Positions 48,178-57,153 are shown, numbered from the stretch's first letter. The stretch is 64,000 nt of DNA from Mucilaginibacter daejeonensis (GCF_020783335.1 NZ_CP086068.1:4526001-4590000); one strand, 5' to 3'. Notes: generated from the letters alone by a model not told the origin. Program-made: numbers and translations.

Positions 48178-48297
48178 GCCGTAGGGCGGCTAAACTTTTG
48201 CATCGGTCGGTTGTCAATAGCTATGAAATATGCACGGGCCTGTTATGAACCATCAGCAGGTGCCGTATATCAACAAGAACGAACATTATACTTACAC

Positions 48298-48993
48298 ATG
48301 AAAAAGTTATTTTTATTAGCCGCCCTATCAATTGTTACTATCACTGGTTTTGCGCAAACCACCGACCTGCGCCGCAAGATCGAGGTGATGGGCAGCGCCG
48401 AGCAAGAAGTTACGCCCGACATCATCTACGTTTCGATATCATTAAAGGAATACATGGATGGCAAAAAGAAGGTGGACATATCGACCTTAGAAAAGCAATT
48501 GCAAAGTGCCGTGACCGCTGCCGGTATCGCTAAAGAGGATTTCACCATCAGCAGTATCAGCAGCTATAACTACGTGATCGAAAAGAAGAAGAATCCCGAC
48601 TTTTTGGCCAGCAAACAATACCGCATCAAAATGCGCGACCTGAACGCGATCAACATCATCCTGAGCAAGATAGACGACAAGGGTATCCAATCGACCGGTG
48701 TGGATGGTTACGACTACTCTAAAATCGCCGAACTGCGCCGCGACCTGAAGATCCAGGCCCTGAAAGCTGCCCGCGAAAAAGCTACTTACCTGCTGAGCAG
48801 CATTGGCGAAAAATTAGGTGGCGCGATCGACATCCAGGAGATCGACAACGAGCCGATGAACCAGCCGGTACGTTATAACCTTGCCTTCAAATCGGCCGCT
48901 GCCCCAATGATGGATGCCCAGCAGTCTGATGTTGATTTCAAGAAGATCAAACTGAACTACCAGGTACGTGCCGTGTTCGAGATCGTTAAGTAA
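48298..48993 (+). CDS. SIMPL domain protein (DUF541), exported
   Basis: 231 residues from ATG 48298. Signal peptide MKKLFLLAALSIVTITGFAQ, then the SIMPL/DUF541 fold: RKIEVMGSAEQEVTPDIIYVSISL at the start, AAGIAKEDFTISSISSYNY, LRRDLKIQALKAAREKATYL, and NYQVRAVFEI at the end. Family members are periplasmic or outer-membrane proteins linked to stress resistance and protein-protein interaction; the exact activity is unknown. It converges on radA with only 4 bases between the stops and no hairpin. Confidence 0.88.
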   Translation: MKKLFLLAALSIVTITGFAQTTDLRRKIEVMGSAEQEVTPDIIYVSISLKEYMDGKKKVDISTLEKQLQSAVTAAGIAKEDFTISSISSYNYVIEKKKNPDFLASKQYRIKMRDLNAINIILSKIDDKGIQSTGVDGYDYSKIAELRRDLKIQALKAAREKATYLLSSIGEKLGGAIDIQEIDNEPMNQPVRYNLAFKSAAAPMMDAQQSDVDFKKIKLNYQVRAVFEIVK

Positions 48994-48997
48994 GTGA

Positions 48998-50434
48998 TCA
49001 CCCGAACAACAGCCCGAACACCTCCTCAATACGGCTCACGGCCTTCACCTCGATCTTGTAATGTGACAGGTCGAGCTGATGCTTATCCTTACCCGATGGC
49101 AGATTATACTTGGAAATGAATATTTGCTCGAAGCCCAGTTTCTGGGCTTCGGCAATTCGTTGCTCTATACGGTTAACGGCCCTCACCTCGCCCGATAGCC
49201 CCAACTCTCCCGCAAAACAGATCTTTGATGATATGGGCATATCCTCGTGCGAGGAAATGATGGCCGCGGCCAAACCCAGGTCGATGGCCGGGTCCTCTAC
49301 CCTGATGCCACCTGTGATGTTCAGGAACACATCCTGCGATCCCAGGCGGAACCCACAACGTTTCTCTAATACGGCCAACAACATGTTCATGCGGCGGGTG
49401 TCAAATCCGGTGGCCGAGCGCTGCGGTGTCCCATATGCTGAGGTACTCACCAAAGCCTGTGTCTCGATCAGCATTGGCCTCAGGCCTTCCAACGTGGCAC
49501 TGATCGTGATGCCGCTTAAGGCCTCATCACGCTGCGATAACAGTATCTCCGACGGGTTGGACACCTCGCGCAAACCAGCGCCCTGCATCTCATAGATACC
49601 CAGCTCTGATGCCGAACCAAAACGATTTTTAATGGCCCGTAAAATGCGGTAAACGTGGTGACGGTCGCCCTCAAATTGTAGCACGGTATCTACCATGTGC
49701 TCCAGTATCTTGGGTCCGGCGATCATGCCATCCTTGGTAATGTGCCCGATCAGGAACACCGGCGTCGAGCTTTCCTTGGCAAAACGCAACAGTTCGGCCG
49801 TACACTCACGTACCTGCGATACGCTGCCCGGCGTCGACTCGATGTGGGCCGAATACAAGGTCTGTATCGAATCGATGATCACCATATCGGGCTGCAGGAT
49901 CTCGATCTGTTTGAAGATGTTCTGGGTAGATGTCTCGGTCAGCACGAAGCAGCCTGTGGTGCCGTTCTGTAATTCAACTCCACTTTTAGGGGACTGTGGG
50001 GCAGCTATACGCTCGGCCCGCATCTTGATCTGGCGGTCGCTTTCCTCGCCCGATACATACAGGATCTTGGCGGCAGGCATGCTCATGGCGATCTGCAACA
50101 TCAGGGTCGATTTACCGATGCCCGGCTCACCACCGATCAGCACCAGCGATCCTGCCACGATGCCGCCGCCCAGTACGCGGTTGAGCTCGTTGTCGGGCGT
50201 AAGGATGCGGTGCTCCTCGGCAAAACTGATCTGTGATACCGGTACGGCCTTGTTAGCCCGCTGCATAGAGGTAGAACCACCCGGTGCCTTCCAATCAGGG
50301 ATGGCCGCGTTGGGTTTCTCGATCACTTCCTCTACAAAGGTGTTCCACTGCGAGCAGGCCGGGCATTTACCTAACCACTTGGGCGACTCGTAGCCGCAGC
50401 TCTGACAAAAATATGCCGACTTAGTTTTAGCCAA
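48998..50434 (-). CDS. radA: DNA repair protein RadA
   Basis: 478 residues. N-terminal C4 zinc finger CQSCGYESPKWLGKCPAC (residues 10-27). RecA-like ATPase with Walker A GGEPGIGKST near 100, the RadA motif KNRFG (AIKNRFGSASELG), and a C-terminal Lon-like domain (GGIRVEDPAIDLGLAAAI, GEVRAVNRIEQRIAEAQKLG). It helps branch migration of recombination intermediates. A -7 box lies upstream at 50500-50507. Confidence 0.96.
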   Translation of the reverse strand: MAKTKSAYFCQSCGYESPKWLGKCPACSQWNTFVEEVIEKPNAAIPDWKAPGGSTSMQRANKAVPVSQISFAEEHRILTPDNELNRVLGGGIVAGSLVLIGGEPGIGKSTLMLQIAMSMPAAKILYVSGEESDRQIKMRAERIAAPQSPKSGVELQNGTTGCFVLTETSTQNIFKQIEILQPDMVIIDSIQTLYSAHIESTPGSVSQVRECTAELLRFAKESSTPVFLIGHITKDGMIAGPKILEHMVDTVLQFEGDRHHVYRILRAIKNRFGSASELGIYEMQGAGLREVSNPSEILLSQRDEALSGITISATLEGLRPMLIETQALVSTSAYGTPQRSATGFDTRRMNMLLAVLEKRCGFRLGSQDVFLNITGGIRVEDPAIDLGLAAAIISSHEDMPISSKICFAGELGLSGEVRAVNRIEQRIAEAQKLGFEQIFISKYNLPSGKDKHQLDLSHYKIEVKAVSRIEEVFGLLFG

Positions 50435-50499
50435 AACGTAACTGACCTGCTATTGGAGCAGATGCACAAATATGCGGATAATATTGCTATTTTTATTAG

Positions 50500-50507
50500 C
50501 AAAAGTA
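50500..50507 (-). promoter_or_regulatory. radA -7 box
   Basis: TACTTTTG on the minus strand, 65 bases before the ATG of radA. No -33 TTG at the ideal distance. Confidence 0.45.
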
Positions 50508-50529
50508 TCGGAGTTGCTGGTTTTTGTTG

Positions 50530-50770
50530 CAGTGCGGGTAGTGCGATCCGTGGCATAACCATAAGCGGTGGCCCGCCACGGTGCCCGGCCGGGAGCTGGC
50601 CCGAGCGAGGGCAGGGATCAGCGTGGCTTGAATTTTTTGTTACTTTTTGTTTCAAGACAAAAAGTAATAGCCTTAGCGGCTATGAGCGTTACCAAGCGAC
50701 CAGTTCATTGTCCTCCGCAGAGATGGCTTCGTGCCTCGCCATGACGGGGAGGCGTGGTGATCGTTCAAAG
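50530..50770. repeat. Interspersed repeat region between radA and the Nudix gene
   Basis: A GC-rich segment (GGCCCGCCACGGTGCCCGGC, GGCCCGAGCGAGGGCAGGGA) leads to GATCAGCGTGGCTTGAATTT and the perfect 11-bp hairpin TTACTTTTTGT-6-ACAAAAAGTAA (50640-50667). A CGCAGAGATGGCTTCGTGCC / CGCCATGACG stretch follows. I recognise the GATCAGCGTGGCTTGA ... AAAAGTAA arrangement as a common interspersed sequence of Sphingobacteriaceae from memory. Open frames here are not genes. Confidence 0.6.
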
Positions 50771-50808
50771 TATGGATGGCTTTGCACCTCGCCAATGGCG
50801 TGGTATTA

Positions 50809-51360
50809 TTAGCTTAATGCACCTAACCTGATCAGTGCGTAATAAAGCGTACTAACGTGCAGGGCTTGGGTGATCTGGTTATCGGCCAAGAGCTGTTTTA
50901 CTTCATCTATGGTGTATTCTTCAACAATGATCTGTTCCTGCTCGTCAAGGTGCTGGGCTTGTACTTTTTTGCCGCCTCGGGCCAGGTAGCAGTGAGTGAT
51001 GTTGTCGCCGGTGGATGGGTTGGCGCGGAGCTCACAAAGGGGTTCGAGGTGGTCGAACTGGTAGCCGGTCTCTTCCAGCAATTCCCGTTTCATGCCTTCT
51101 TCGGGATCTTCGCCAGGCTCGATCACGCCGCCTGGTATCTCTAATGATATCACACCTGCCGCATGCCTGTACTGGCGCACCATAATGATCTTATTGTCCT
51201 CGGTAAGTGCCACAGCGTTGGCCCAATCCGGATACTCCAACACATAATAGCCAGGAATGATACGCCCGTCGGGCATCTCACATTTATCGACCCGCAGGGT
51301 GGCCCAGGGGCCGCGGTGTATATATTCATAGGAAAGTACTTTCCATTTAAGATCGGTCAT
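50809..51360 (-). CDS. Nudix hydrolase, ADP-ribose pyrophosphatase type
   Basis: 183 residues from ATG 51360. Nudix box GVIEPGEDPEEGMKRELLEE plus TG follows the consensus G-x5-E-x7-REUXEE-x-GU. N-terminal WKVLSYEYIHRGPWATLRVDKCEMPDG and YVLEYPDWANAVAL resemble ADP-ribose/ADP-sugar pyrophosphatases (NudF type). An in-frame upstream start (51426) would add 22 residues that are not typical. No partner genes. Confidence 0.88.
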   Translation of the reverse strand: MTDLKWKVLSYEYIHRGPWATLRVDKCEMPDGRIIPGYYVLEYPDWANAVALTEDNKIIMVRQYRHAAGVISLEIPGGVIEPGEDPEEGMKRELLEETGYQFDHLEPLCELRANPSTGDNITHCYLARGGKKVQAQHLDEQEQIIVEEYTIDEVKQLLADNQITQALHVSTLYYALIRLGALS

Positions 51361-51434
51361 AAGTAGACGAGTTGTTTTTCCTCTGTTCGAGAGGAATAAG
51401 GCCACCTGGCCTGTGTAGAAATTCATAAGTTAGA

Positions 51435-51477
51435 AGACCTGTCCCCGCGCTTATGATAAGGCAAGGACAGGTCTTTT
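51435..51477. terminator. Probable terminator between Nudix and TPM genes
   Basis: AGACCTGTCC (51435-51444) pairs with GGACAGGTCT (51465-51474) around a 20-base loop, followed by TTTGAG on the plus strand; the minus side has only TTCT. It follows the stop of the TPM gene on the minus strand. Confidence 0.55.
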
Positions 51478-51485
51478 GAGATATT

Positions 51486-52310
51486 TTACCAGCTGCCGCT
51501 GCTGCCGCCGCCGCCGGAGCTACCGCCGCCCCATCCGCCGCCGAAGCCTCCGCCACCACCACCGAAGCCGCCTCCGCCGCCCCAGCCGCTGCCTCCGCCC
51601 CAGCCGTCGCCACGGCGACCACCGCCGCCTAATAGGTTACCGGCCAGGAACCACCAAAACGGGCTTGCGCCGCCACGGCCGCCAATGATCTGGCCTCCGC
51701 CACCGCCACCCCGGTTCCTGAAAATAAAGAACAGGATGACGATCACAATGAGTACCACGATACCGGCCGAACCACCGCCGTCCTTTTCGCGGCGTTTTTT
51801 AGGCTTGCCCACATCGTTGGCATCGGGCTTGAACTCGCCTTTTGTGGCCGCTATAATATGGTCGGTAGCCAGGTCAAGGCCTTTATAGTAATTGCCCGCC
51901 TGAAAGTTGGGTTTGATATCATTCTGTATGATCTGCTGCGTAAGCGCATCGGTCACCGAGCCTTCGACACCGTAACCGGTCTGTATGGTCACCTTGCGGT
52001 CGCTAATGGCCGCCAATACCAATACACCGTTATTTTTGCCCTTTTGGCCTATACCCCAATTACGGATCAGCAAGGTGCCGTACTGGGCAATATCATAATC
52101 ACCGACCGACTTCATCAAAACCACAGCCACCTGGGTGGACGTTGAATCATTGAACGCTAAGAGTTTGTTCTCGAGGCGTTGCTTATCATCGGCCGATAGG
52201 GTGTTGGTATAATCGGTTACAAGGGTGCTTGACCGGGGCGGAAATTGTTGCCCCAGGGCCAGCAGGCCGCACAACATGATGTTGAGCAGGAGCAGTATCT
52301 TTTTATACAT
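51486..52310 (-). CDS. TPM-domain membrane protein with Gly-rich tail
   Basis: 274 residues. Signal peptide to ~residue 20, then a TPM (TLP18.3/Psb32/MOLO-1) domain: STLVTDYTNTLSADDKQRLE, STQVAVVLMKSVGDYDIAQYG, RNWGIGQKGKNNGVLVLAA, VTIQTGYGVEGSVTDALTQQ. A membrane helix near 190-208 (AGIVVLIVIVILFFIFR) precedes a ~75-residue tail of mostly Gly, Ser and Trp ending SSGSW. This YgcG-type layout is common next to LemA. Role uncertain, linked to membrane protein maintenance. It is the last gene of lemA-TPM-TPM; the gap to the previous gene is 14 bases. Confidence 0.9.
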   Translation of the reverse strand: MYKKILLLLNIMLCGLLALGQQFPPRSSTLVTDYTNTLSADDKQRLENKLLAFNDSTSTQVAVVLMKSVGDYDIAQYGTLLIRNWGIGQKGKNNGVLVLAAISDRKVTIQTGYGVEGSVTDALTQQIIQNDIKPNFQAGNYYKGLDLATDHIIAATKGEFKPDANDVGKPKKRREKDGGGSAGIVVLIVIVILFFIFRNRGGGGGGQIIGGRGGASPFWWFLAGNLLGGGGRRGDGWGGGSGWGGGGGFGGGGGGFGGGWGGGSSGGGGSSGSW

Positions 52311-52324
52311 GGTCGCAAAAAGAA

Positions 52325-52759
52325 TTATTGGTCGCCATCCATATAGGCAATGTCGTCCGAAAGTTCGTTCTTATCACCTGCCTGCGCAGGGAAGTACTTT
52401 TTGAGCTCCTTTCCGGCACGGTCTATACCGGTAATGATGCCCTGGGCCAGTTGGCCGTTCTTGAAGCACTCGAGCATGGCCTCTTTGGTGCTGTCCCAAA
52501 AATCAGGAGGCACCACGCGGTTGATGCCGGCATCGCCAATAACGGCGAACTTACGATCGGCCGAGGCCAGGTAGATCAGCACACCGTTACGCAAACGGGT
52601 CTTCTCCATTTCGAGTTGAAAAAAATAGCTCACCGCACGGTCCATCGGCTCCGCCTCTGGGCAATTCTTTTCTACGCAAATGCGTATCTCACCCGAGGTG
52701 TTCCGCTCGGCCCGCTCAATGGCCTGCCGGATCAGTTGCTGCTCTTCTTCTTTGAACAT
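52325..52759 (-). CDS. TPM-domain protein, short form
   Basis: 144 residues from ATG 52759. EEEQQLIRQAIERAERNTSGEIRICVEKNCP, VSYFFQLEMEKTRLRNGVLIYLASADRKFAVIGDAGI match the TPM domain. There is no signal peptide or membrane helix, unlike the next gene, so it may be cytoplasmic or exported by other means. It forms an operon with lemA and the long TPM protein. A longer reading from 52837 crosses a repeat and is not adopted. Confidence 0.85.
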   Translation of the reverse strand: MFKEEEQQLIRQAIERAERNTSGEIRICVEKNCPEAEPMDRAVSYFFQLEMEKTRLRNGVLIYLASADRKFAVIGDAGINRVVPPDFWDSTKEAMLECFKNGQLAQGIITGIDRAGKELKKYFPAQAGDKNELSDDIAYMDGDQ

Positions 52760-52769
52760 GATGGTGATA

Positions 52770-52801
52770 TTTCGGATATCGGATGTTCCATTTCGGATAT
52801 C
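52770..52801. repeat. Two direct repeats TTTCGGATATC, 21 bp apart
   Basis: TTTCGGATATC occurs at 52770-52780 and again at 52791-52801, spaced exactly two helical turns, in the 79-base gap between lemA and the short TPM gene. GATATC is itself palindromic. Confidence 0.6.
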
Positions 52802-52838
52802 AAATTCCGACATCGAAGATCCGGCATCCGCCCTCAAA

Positions 52839-53417
52839 TTAAAACTCTACCTTAGGTGCTTTTTGTGCGGTGGCATCGGCCTCAAAGTAGCCTTTTGGCG
52901 TAAAGCCGAACATCTTTGAGGTCAGGTTGGCCGGGAACGCACGGATCTTGCTGTTATAGGCCTTTACCGAATTGTTAAAGTCCATACGGGCTACAGCGAT
53001 GCGGTTCTCGGTACCTTCCAACTGTCCTTGCAGGGCGGTGAAGTTCTCGTTAGCTCGCAGGGTCGGGTAGTTCTCGGTCACACTTAACAAACGGCCTAAA
53101 GCTGCGCTTAATTGGCCTTGCGCTTCCTGGTATTGTTTAATGGTCTCGGGGGTAAGCTTTGACGGATCGACCTGTATAGAGGTAGCTTTGGCGCGGGCCT
53201 CGGCCACTTCGGTCAGGGTACTTTTTTCAAAGTTGGCCACACCTTTAACGGTGGCTACCAGGTTAGGTATCAGATCGGCGCGGCGTTGATACTGGCTTTG
53301 CACAGTTCCCCACTTGGCCTTGGTATCTTCGTCCAGTTTGACGATGCTGTTATAACTGCAAGAGCTTAACGACATTGCTGCCACCAAGATCATGACGGCC
53401 GAAAGTAACTTTTTCAT
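52839..53417 (-). CDS. LemA family lipoprotein
   Basis: 192 residues. Signal peptide with lipobox MSLSSC, then the LemA helical core: AKWGTVQSQYQRRADLIPNLVATVKG, YPTLRANENFTALQGQLEGTENRIAVAR, and NSKIRAFPANLTSKMFGFTPKGYFEAD. LemA proteins form membrane-anchored helical bundles of unclear function, almost always near TPM proteins, as here. Confidence 0.93.
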   Translation of the reverse strand: MKKLLSAVMILVAAMSLSSCSYNSIVKLDEDTKAKWGTVQSQYQRRADLIPNLVATVKGVANFEKSTLTEVAEARAKATSIQVDPSKLTPETIKQYQEAQGQLSAALGRLLSVTENYPTLRANENFTALQGQLEGTENRIAVARMDFNNSVKAYNSKIRAFPANLTSKMFGFTPKGYFEADATAQKAPKVEF

Positions 53418-53552
53418 GGTTTTGTTCTATTTGTTAATTAAAGTTGAAACTTTGTTATATTAGATAAAGCCTGTATATCATTGTTACAGCTTTAGCATTT
53501 AATGCCAATTTGGCAATTATGTTTCAACATCGCTACTCAATACTACACAAAT

Positions 53553-55853
53553 TTGAAAAAACATCCGTTGCTGCTTGCCAGCCTGCTGATCGGTGCGTTA
53601 ACGGCAGCCGCTCAAAAGCCAGCCGAAAAGCTGGTGCCTTACGTTAAACCGATCATTGGTACCCAGCGCATGGGCCACACCTATCCGGGTGCCACCGTAC
53701 CCTTTGGCATGGTGCAGTTAAGCCCCGAGACCGACAGCATCAGCTACGAACTGAACGGTAAATACAACCCCAAAGTTTACGAATACTGCGCCGGTTACCA
53801 ATATGAGGACAAGACCATCACCGGCTTTAGCCATACCCACTTTAGCGGCACCGGCCACTCTGATCTGGGCGATCTGCTTACCATGCCTGCCGTGGGTAAA
53901 GTGAAACTGAACCCAGGCACGGCCGATAAGCCTGGCAGCGGTTACCGCTCGCGCTTTAGCCATGCCACCGAAGTAAGCGAGGCCGGCTATTACAAAGTAA
54001 AACTGGAAGACCCTAACGTACTGGCCGAAATGACCACCACCAACCGCGTAGGTTTCCATCAATACACCTTCCCCAAAACCGATAGTGCACACCTGATCCT
54101 TGACCTTACGGCCGGCATCTACAATTACCCTGACAAGAACGTGTGGACGTTTGTACGCGTGGTGAACGACACGCTGGTGACCGGTTTCCGTCAAACTAAT
54201 GGCTGGGCCAAGAACCGGGTACTGTACTTCGCTATCCGTTTCTCTAAACCGATCATGTCGCACGGTTTCCGTAACGAATCGACCCGGCAGGTATACCGCG
54301 GCTTCTGGGGTAAGTTCGATCAGACCCGCAACTTCCCCGAGATAGCGGGCCAACGCATCAAAGCTTATTTTGACTTCAAGACCAATGCCGGCGAGAAGAT
54401 CAAAATGAAGGTGGCCCTATCGCCCGTGAGCATGCAGGGTGCCGTTAACAACATGCAAGCCGAGCTACCGGGCTGGGACTTTGAGCGCACTAAAGCACAG
54501 GCTCAGCAACAATGGGAGACCGAACTGCAAAAGGTGGTGATCCAGTCGCCAAGCAAGGCCACTAAAGAGAACTTTTATACGGCCATGTACCACACGCTGA
54601 TCAATCCTACCATTTATATGGATGTTGACGGCCAGTACAAAGGCGTTGACCAGAACATACATAAGGCCAACGATTTTACCAACTATACCACCTTTTCCCT
54701 TTGGGACACCTACCGCGCGCTGCATCCGCTATTCAACATTATTGACCCCGAGCGCAACCGCGATATGGTGAAAAGCATGCTGGCCCATTTTGAGCAAAGC
54801 CCCGAACATATGCTGCCCGTGTGGTCGAACTCCGGTAACGAGAACTGGTGCATGTCGGGCTATCACTCGGTGGCCGTTGTGGCCGATGCCATTATTAAAG
54901 GCAACGCCGAAGGGGTTGACGCCAACAAAGCGCTTGATGCCTGCGTGACCACCGCCCGCAAACGCAGCTACGAAGGCATAGGCTATTACATGGACATGGG
55001 CTACATTCCTGATGAGCGTAACGGTGTATCGGTATCGAGCACGCTGGAATACGCTTATGATGATTGGACCATTGCCCAACTGGCCAAAAAACTGGGCCGG
55101 CAAGACATTTACGAAGAATTTAACAAGCGTGCGCAAAACTACAAGAACGTTTATGATAAGGCCAGCGGCTTTATGCGCCCGCGGTTGGCCAACGGCGGTT
55201 TCAGGCCTAAGTTCGACCCGTTGACCACTATCGGGCAGGGCTTCATTGAGGGCAATGCCTGGAACTACACTTTATTTGCCCCGCAAGACCCTAAAGGACT
55301 GATCGAGCTGATGGGCGGCAACAAGCGCTTCGTGCCTTACCTCGATTCGTTATTTACCATGCATTTGCCCGACAAGTTCTTTGAGGAAACGGAGGACATT
55401 ACCCGCGATGGTATCATTGGTAATTACGTGCACGGAAACGAGCCATCGCACCATGTGGCTTACCTGTACAACTGGACAGATCAGCCCTGGAAAACGCAGG
55501 AACGCGTACGCATGATCCTGCCTAAAATGTACAAACCAACGCCTGACGGCTTGGGTGGTAATGATGATACCGGCCAAATGAGCGCCTGGTTCATTTTCAC
55601 CAACCTGGGCTTTTACCCGGTGGCTCCAGGCAGTGATGAATACGCTTTGGGTAGCCCGGCTATCAACAGTGCCACCATCAAACTACCGGGCGGCAAGACC
55701 TTTACCGTGATGGCCAAGAACCAGAGCGATAAGAACGTTTATGTAGAGAAGGTCCTGCTGAACGGGCGACCGCTCAATGCGCTCTCCATCAAACACGCTG
55801 ACATCATGGCCGGAGGGAACATCACCTTTTACATGAGCAGCAAACACCGCTAA
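53553..55853 (+). CDS. Glycoside hydrolase family 92 (alpha-mannosidase), exported
   Basis: 766 residues from TTG 53553, which gives a textbook signal peptide (MKKHPLLLASLLIGALTAAAQ); an in-frame ATG at 53502 would place 17 extra residues before it. GH92 landmarks: VKPIIGTQRMGHTYPGATVP, GFSHTHFSGTGHSDLGD, YRALHPLFNIIDPER, MLPVWSNSGNENWCMSGYHSV, EGNAWNYTLFAPQD, GNEPSHHVAYLYNW and GNDDTGQMSAWFIF. These enzymes remove terminal mannose from N-glycans or yeast mannan by a calcium-dependent inverting mechanism. It has no adjoining SusC/D pair and stands alone before a terminator. Confidence 0.93.
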   Translation: MKKHPLLLASLLIGALTAAAQKPAEKLVPYVKPIIGTQRMGHTYPGATVPFGMVQLSPETDSISYELNGKYNPKVYEYCAGYQYEDKTITGFSHTHFSGTGHSDLGDLLTMPAVGKVKLNPGTADKPGSGYRSRFSHATEVSEAGYYKVKLEDPNVLAEMTTTNRVGFHQYTFPKTDSAHLILDLTAGIYNYPDKNVWTFVRVVNDTLVTGFRQTNGWAKNRVLYFAIRFSKPIMSHGFRNESTRQVYRGFWGKFDQTRNFPEIAGQRIKAYFDFKTNAGEKIKMKVALSPVSMQGAVNNMQAELPGWDFERTKAQAQQQWETELQKVVIQSPSKATKENFYTAMYHTLINPTIYMDVDGQYKGVDQNIHKANDFTNYTTFSLWDTYRALHPLFNIIDPERNRDMVKSMLAHFEQSPEHMLPVWSNSGNENWCMSGYHSVAVVADAIIKGNAEGVDANKALDACVTTARKRSYEGIGYYMDMGYIPDERNGVSVSSTLEYAYDDWTIAQLAKKLGRQDIYEEFNKRAQNYKNVYDKASGFMRPRLANGGFRPKFDPLTTIGQGFIEGNAWNYTLFAPQDPKGLIELMGGNKRFVPYLDSLFTMHLPDKFFEETEDITRDGIIGNYVHGNEPSHHVAYLYNWTDQPWKTQERVRMILPKMYKPTPDGLGGNDDTGQMSAWFIFTNLGFYPVAPGSDEYALGSPAINSATIKLPGGKTFTVMAKNQSDKNVYVEKVLLNGRPLNALSIKHADIMAGGNITFYMSSKHR

Positions 55854-55854
55854 C

Positions 55855-55889
55855 AAAAAAGACCAGCCGTTGAGGGCTGGTCTTTTTTT
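55855..55889. terminator. Bidirectional terminator after GH92
   Basis: AAAAAAGACCAGCC (55855-55868), loop of 6, GGCTGGTCTTTTTTT (55875-55889). It lies between the convergent GH92 and small-protein operon. Confidence 0.92.
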
Positions 55890-55893
55890 GCTT

Positions 55894-56334
55894 TTACAAA
55901 GGCCTGTTAGGTACCGGCACGTCGGCAGGCACCGACTGAGGCGGTTTTGCCCGCTTAGGCTTTTTGTTGAATATTCCTTTTACGTTATCCCATATCGAGG
56001 TCACCGAATCGCCGCTGATGTAGGTTGATGCTTTTTGCGAAAGCAGGCCTACCAGCGTTTTCACGATCATATTGGATCTTTTGAACAGCGTTTTGTTCAG
56101 CGTGAGCGGTAAGATGAACCGCGAGGCCAGGCTCAACAGATCAGGCGAGAAGAAAGAGCCGATGCCCTCACCTTCAGGTGCCTTAGGGAATATGGAACGT
56201 ACCGACGAGATAATGGCCGCAGGGGTAGCAACGCGCTGTTTAAGCACCATCTCCTGCTCCTGTTTCAGTTTCTCGAGGCGTAGTATCTCTGACTGCAGGT
56301 CGAATATATTTTTGATAGGGACGGTCATGGTCAT
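55894..56334 (-). CDS. Hypothetical protein with N-terminal coiled coil
   Basis: 146 residues. A short N-terminal coiled coil (NIFDLQSEILRLEKLKQEQEMVLKQR), a helical middle (SVRSIFPKAPEGEGIGSFFS, LLSLASRFILPLTLNKTLFKRSNMIVKTLVGLLSQKAS) and a basic, Pro-rich tail (KKPKRAKPPQSVPADVPVP). No known domain. Its ATG overlaps the holin-like gene (ATGA), so it belongs to the same small envelope-protein operon with YtxH. Function not assignable. Confidence 0.75.
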   Translation of the reverse strand: MTMTVPIKNIFDLQSEILRLEKLKQEQEMVLKQRVATPAAIISSVRSIFPKAPEGEGIGSFFSPDLLSLASRFILPLTLNKTLFKRSNMIVKTLVGLLSQKASTYISGDSVTSIWDNVKGIFNKKPKRAKPPQSVPADVPVPNRPL

Positions 56335-56684
56335 TTGAATAGTTTACTGATCAGCAAATTAATGATCGGCTTCTCAAAGCTTGACTTAGCTGCCACCATG
56401 ATCACCGAAATGAGGAGGTAGAACAAGGCCACAACGCCAAAACCTTTCCAGGTAGCACCCATCACATCACCCAGGAACAGGGCCAGTGTGAATGTGCCGA
56501 ACAGGAATGTCAATAACAGCGCCAGCACGATCACAATGATCACCGCTAAGCTTGCTGCCACCGATGAGCCTTTCTCAATGGCCTGGTACTTGGCCAGCAG
56601 TACGCGGGTCTCCACATACTCTTTTACCTGATCCAGTATATTGGGTTGAGGTGGCGTTTGTTCCGCTTCTTTTTTCTCTTCCAT
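56331..56684 (-). CDS. Phage-holin-family (DUF1469/Holin-X) membrane protein
   Basis: 117 residues. Acidic N-terminus, amphipathic segment (ILDQVKEYVETRVLLAKYQAIEKGSSVAAS), two membrane helices (~48-70 and ~80-102), ending KPIINLLISKLFK. This matches the 'phage holin' family of cellular proteins often found beside YtxH genes. It is not evidence of a phage. It probably works in envelope stress or membrane organisation. Confidence 0.85.
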   Translation of the reverse strand: MEEKKEAEQTPPQPNILDQVKEYVETRVLLAKYQAIEKGSSVAASLAVIIVIVLALLLTFLFGTFTLALFLGDVMGATWKGFGVVALFYLLISVIMVAAKSSFEKPIINLLISKLFK

Positions 56685-56743
56685 GCAGTTATTTGAAGAT
56701 GAACCCCGGTTTCCGTTTCCGGAGCCGGGGTCGTGAATGGTTA

Positions 56744-57073
56744 TTATGCGTGTTCCAGATCGTCTTGGTATTCGGCTTCTTCGCCGCTGATCTTGGTCTT
56801 GATGTTATCTACCACTTTGGTTTTCAGGCTGGCCAGTTTATCGATCTCGGCAGCGGCGGTCTCTTTGATGCTCTCGCCAAGGTTAGCCAATGATTCTGAA
56901 AGTTTGTCGCGGGTCTCGGTACCTTTATCAGGTGCGAATAAAATGCCTATGGCGGCACCTACAGCAACACCGGCCAGTAATGCGATCGCCACCTTGGCGC
57001 CATCGCCCAGGCCGGCCTCTTTTTTTAACCCTGGTATCTTGCTGATCAGGTTTGATACGTCTTTTGTATTCAT
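56744..57073 (-). CDS. YtxH domain protein
   Basis: 109 residues. KVAIALLAGVAVGAAIGILFAPDKGTETRDKLSESL is the YtxH signature: one membrane helix followed by the APxxGxxTR turn and an amphipathic helix. The gene is followed after 59 bases by the holin-like gene. Found in stress-related small operons; molecular role unknown. Confidence 0.9.
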   Translation of the reverse strand: MNTKDVSNLISKIPGLKKEAGLGDGAKVAIALLAGVAVGAAIGILFAPDKGTETRDKLSESLANLGESIKETAAAEIDKLASLKTKVVDNIKTKISGEEAEYQDDLEHA

Positions 57074-57153
57074 GGTGATTTAAATTAATAAATGTGATCG
57101 TTCAGTTATTATCTAACGGCTTAACTCCCGCTTTGTTTATGGGCAACTTTAAA

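Noticed and set aside
50453..50812. Plus-strand open frame of ~119 codons
   Set aside because: It translates the interspersed repeat and shows no conserved domain.
51347..51688. Open frames opposite the Gly-rich tail of the TPM gene
   Set aside because: They are low-complexity Ala- or Arg-rich readings of GGC/GCC repeats.
56331..56684. Phage remnant, on the strength of the holin call
   Set aside because: The protein belongs to a cellular family next to YtxH; no other phage gene is present.
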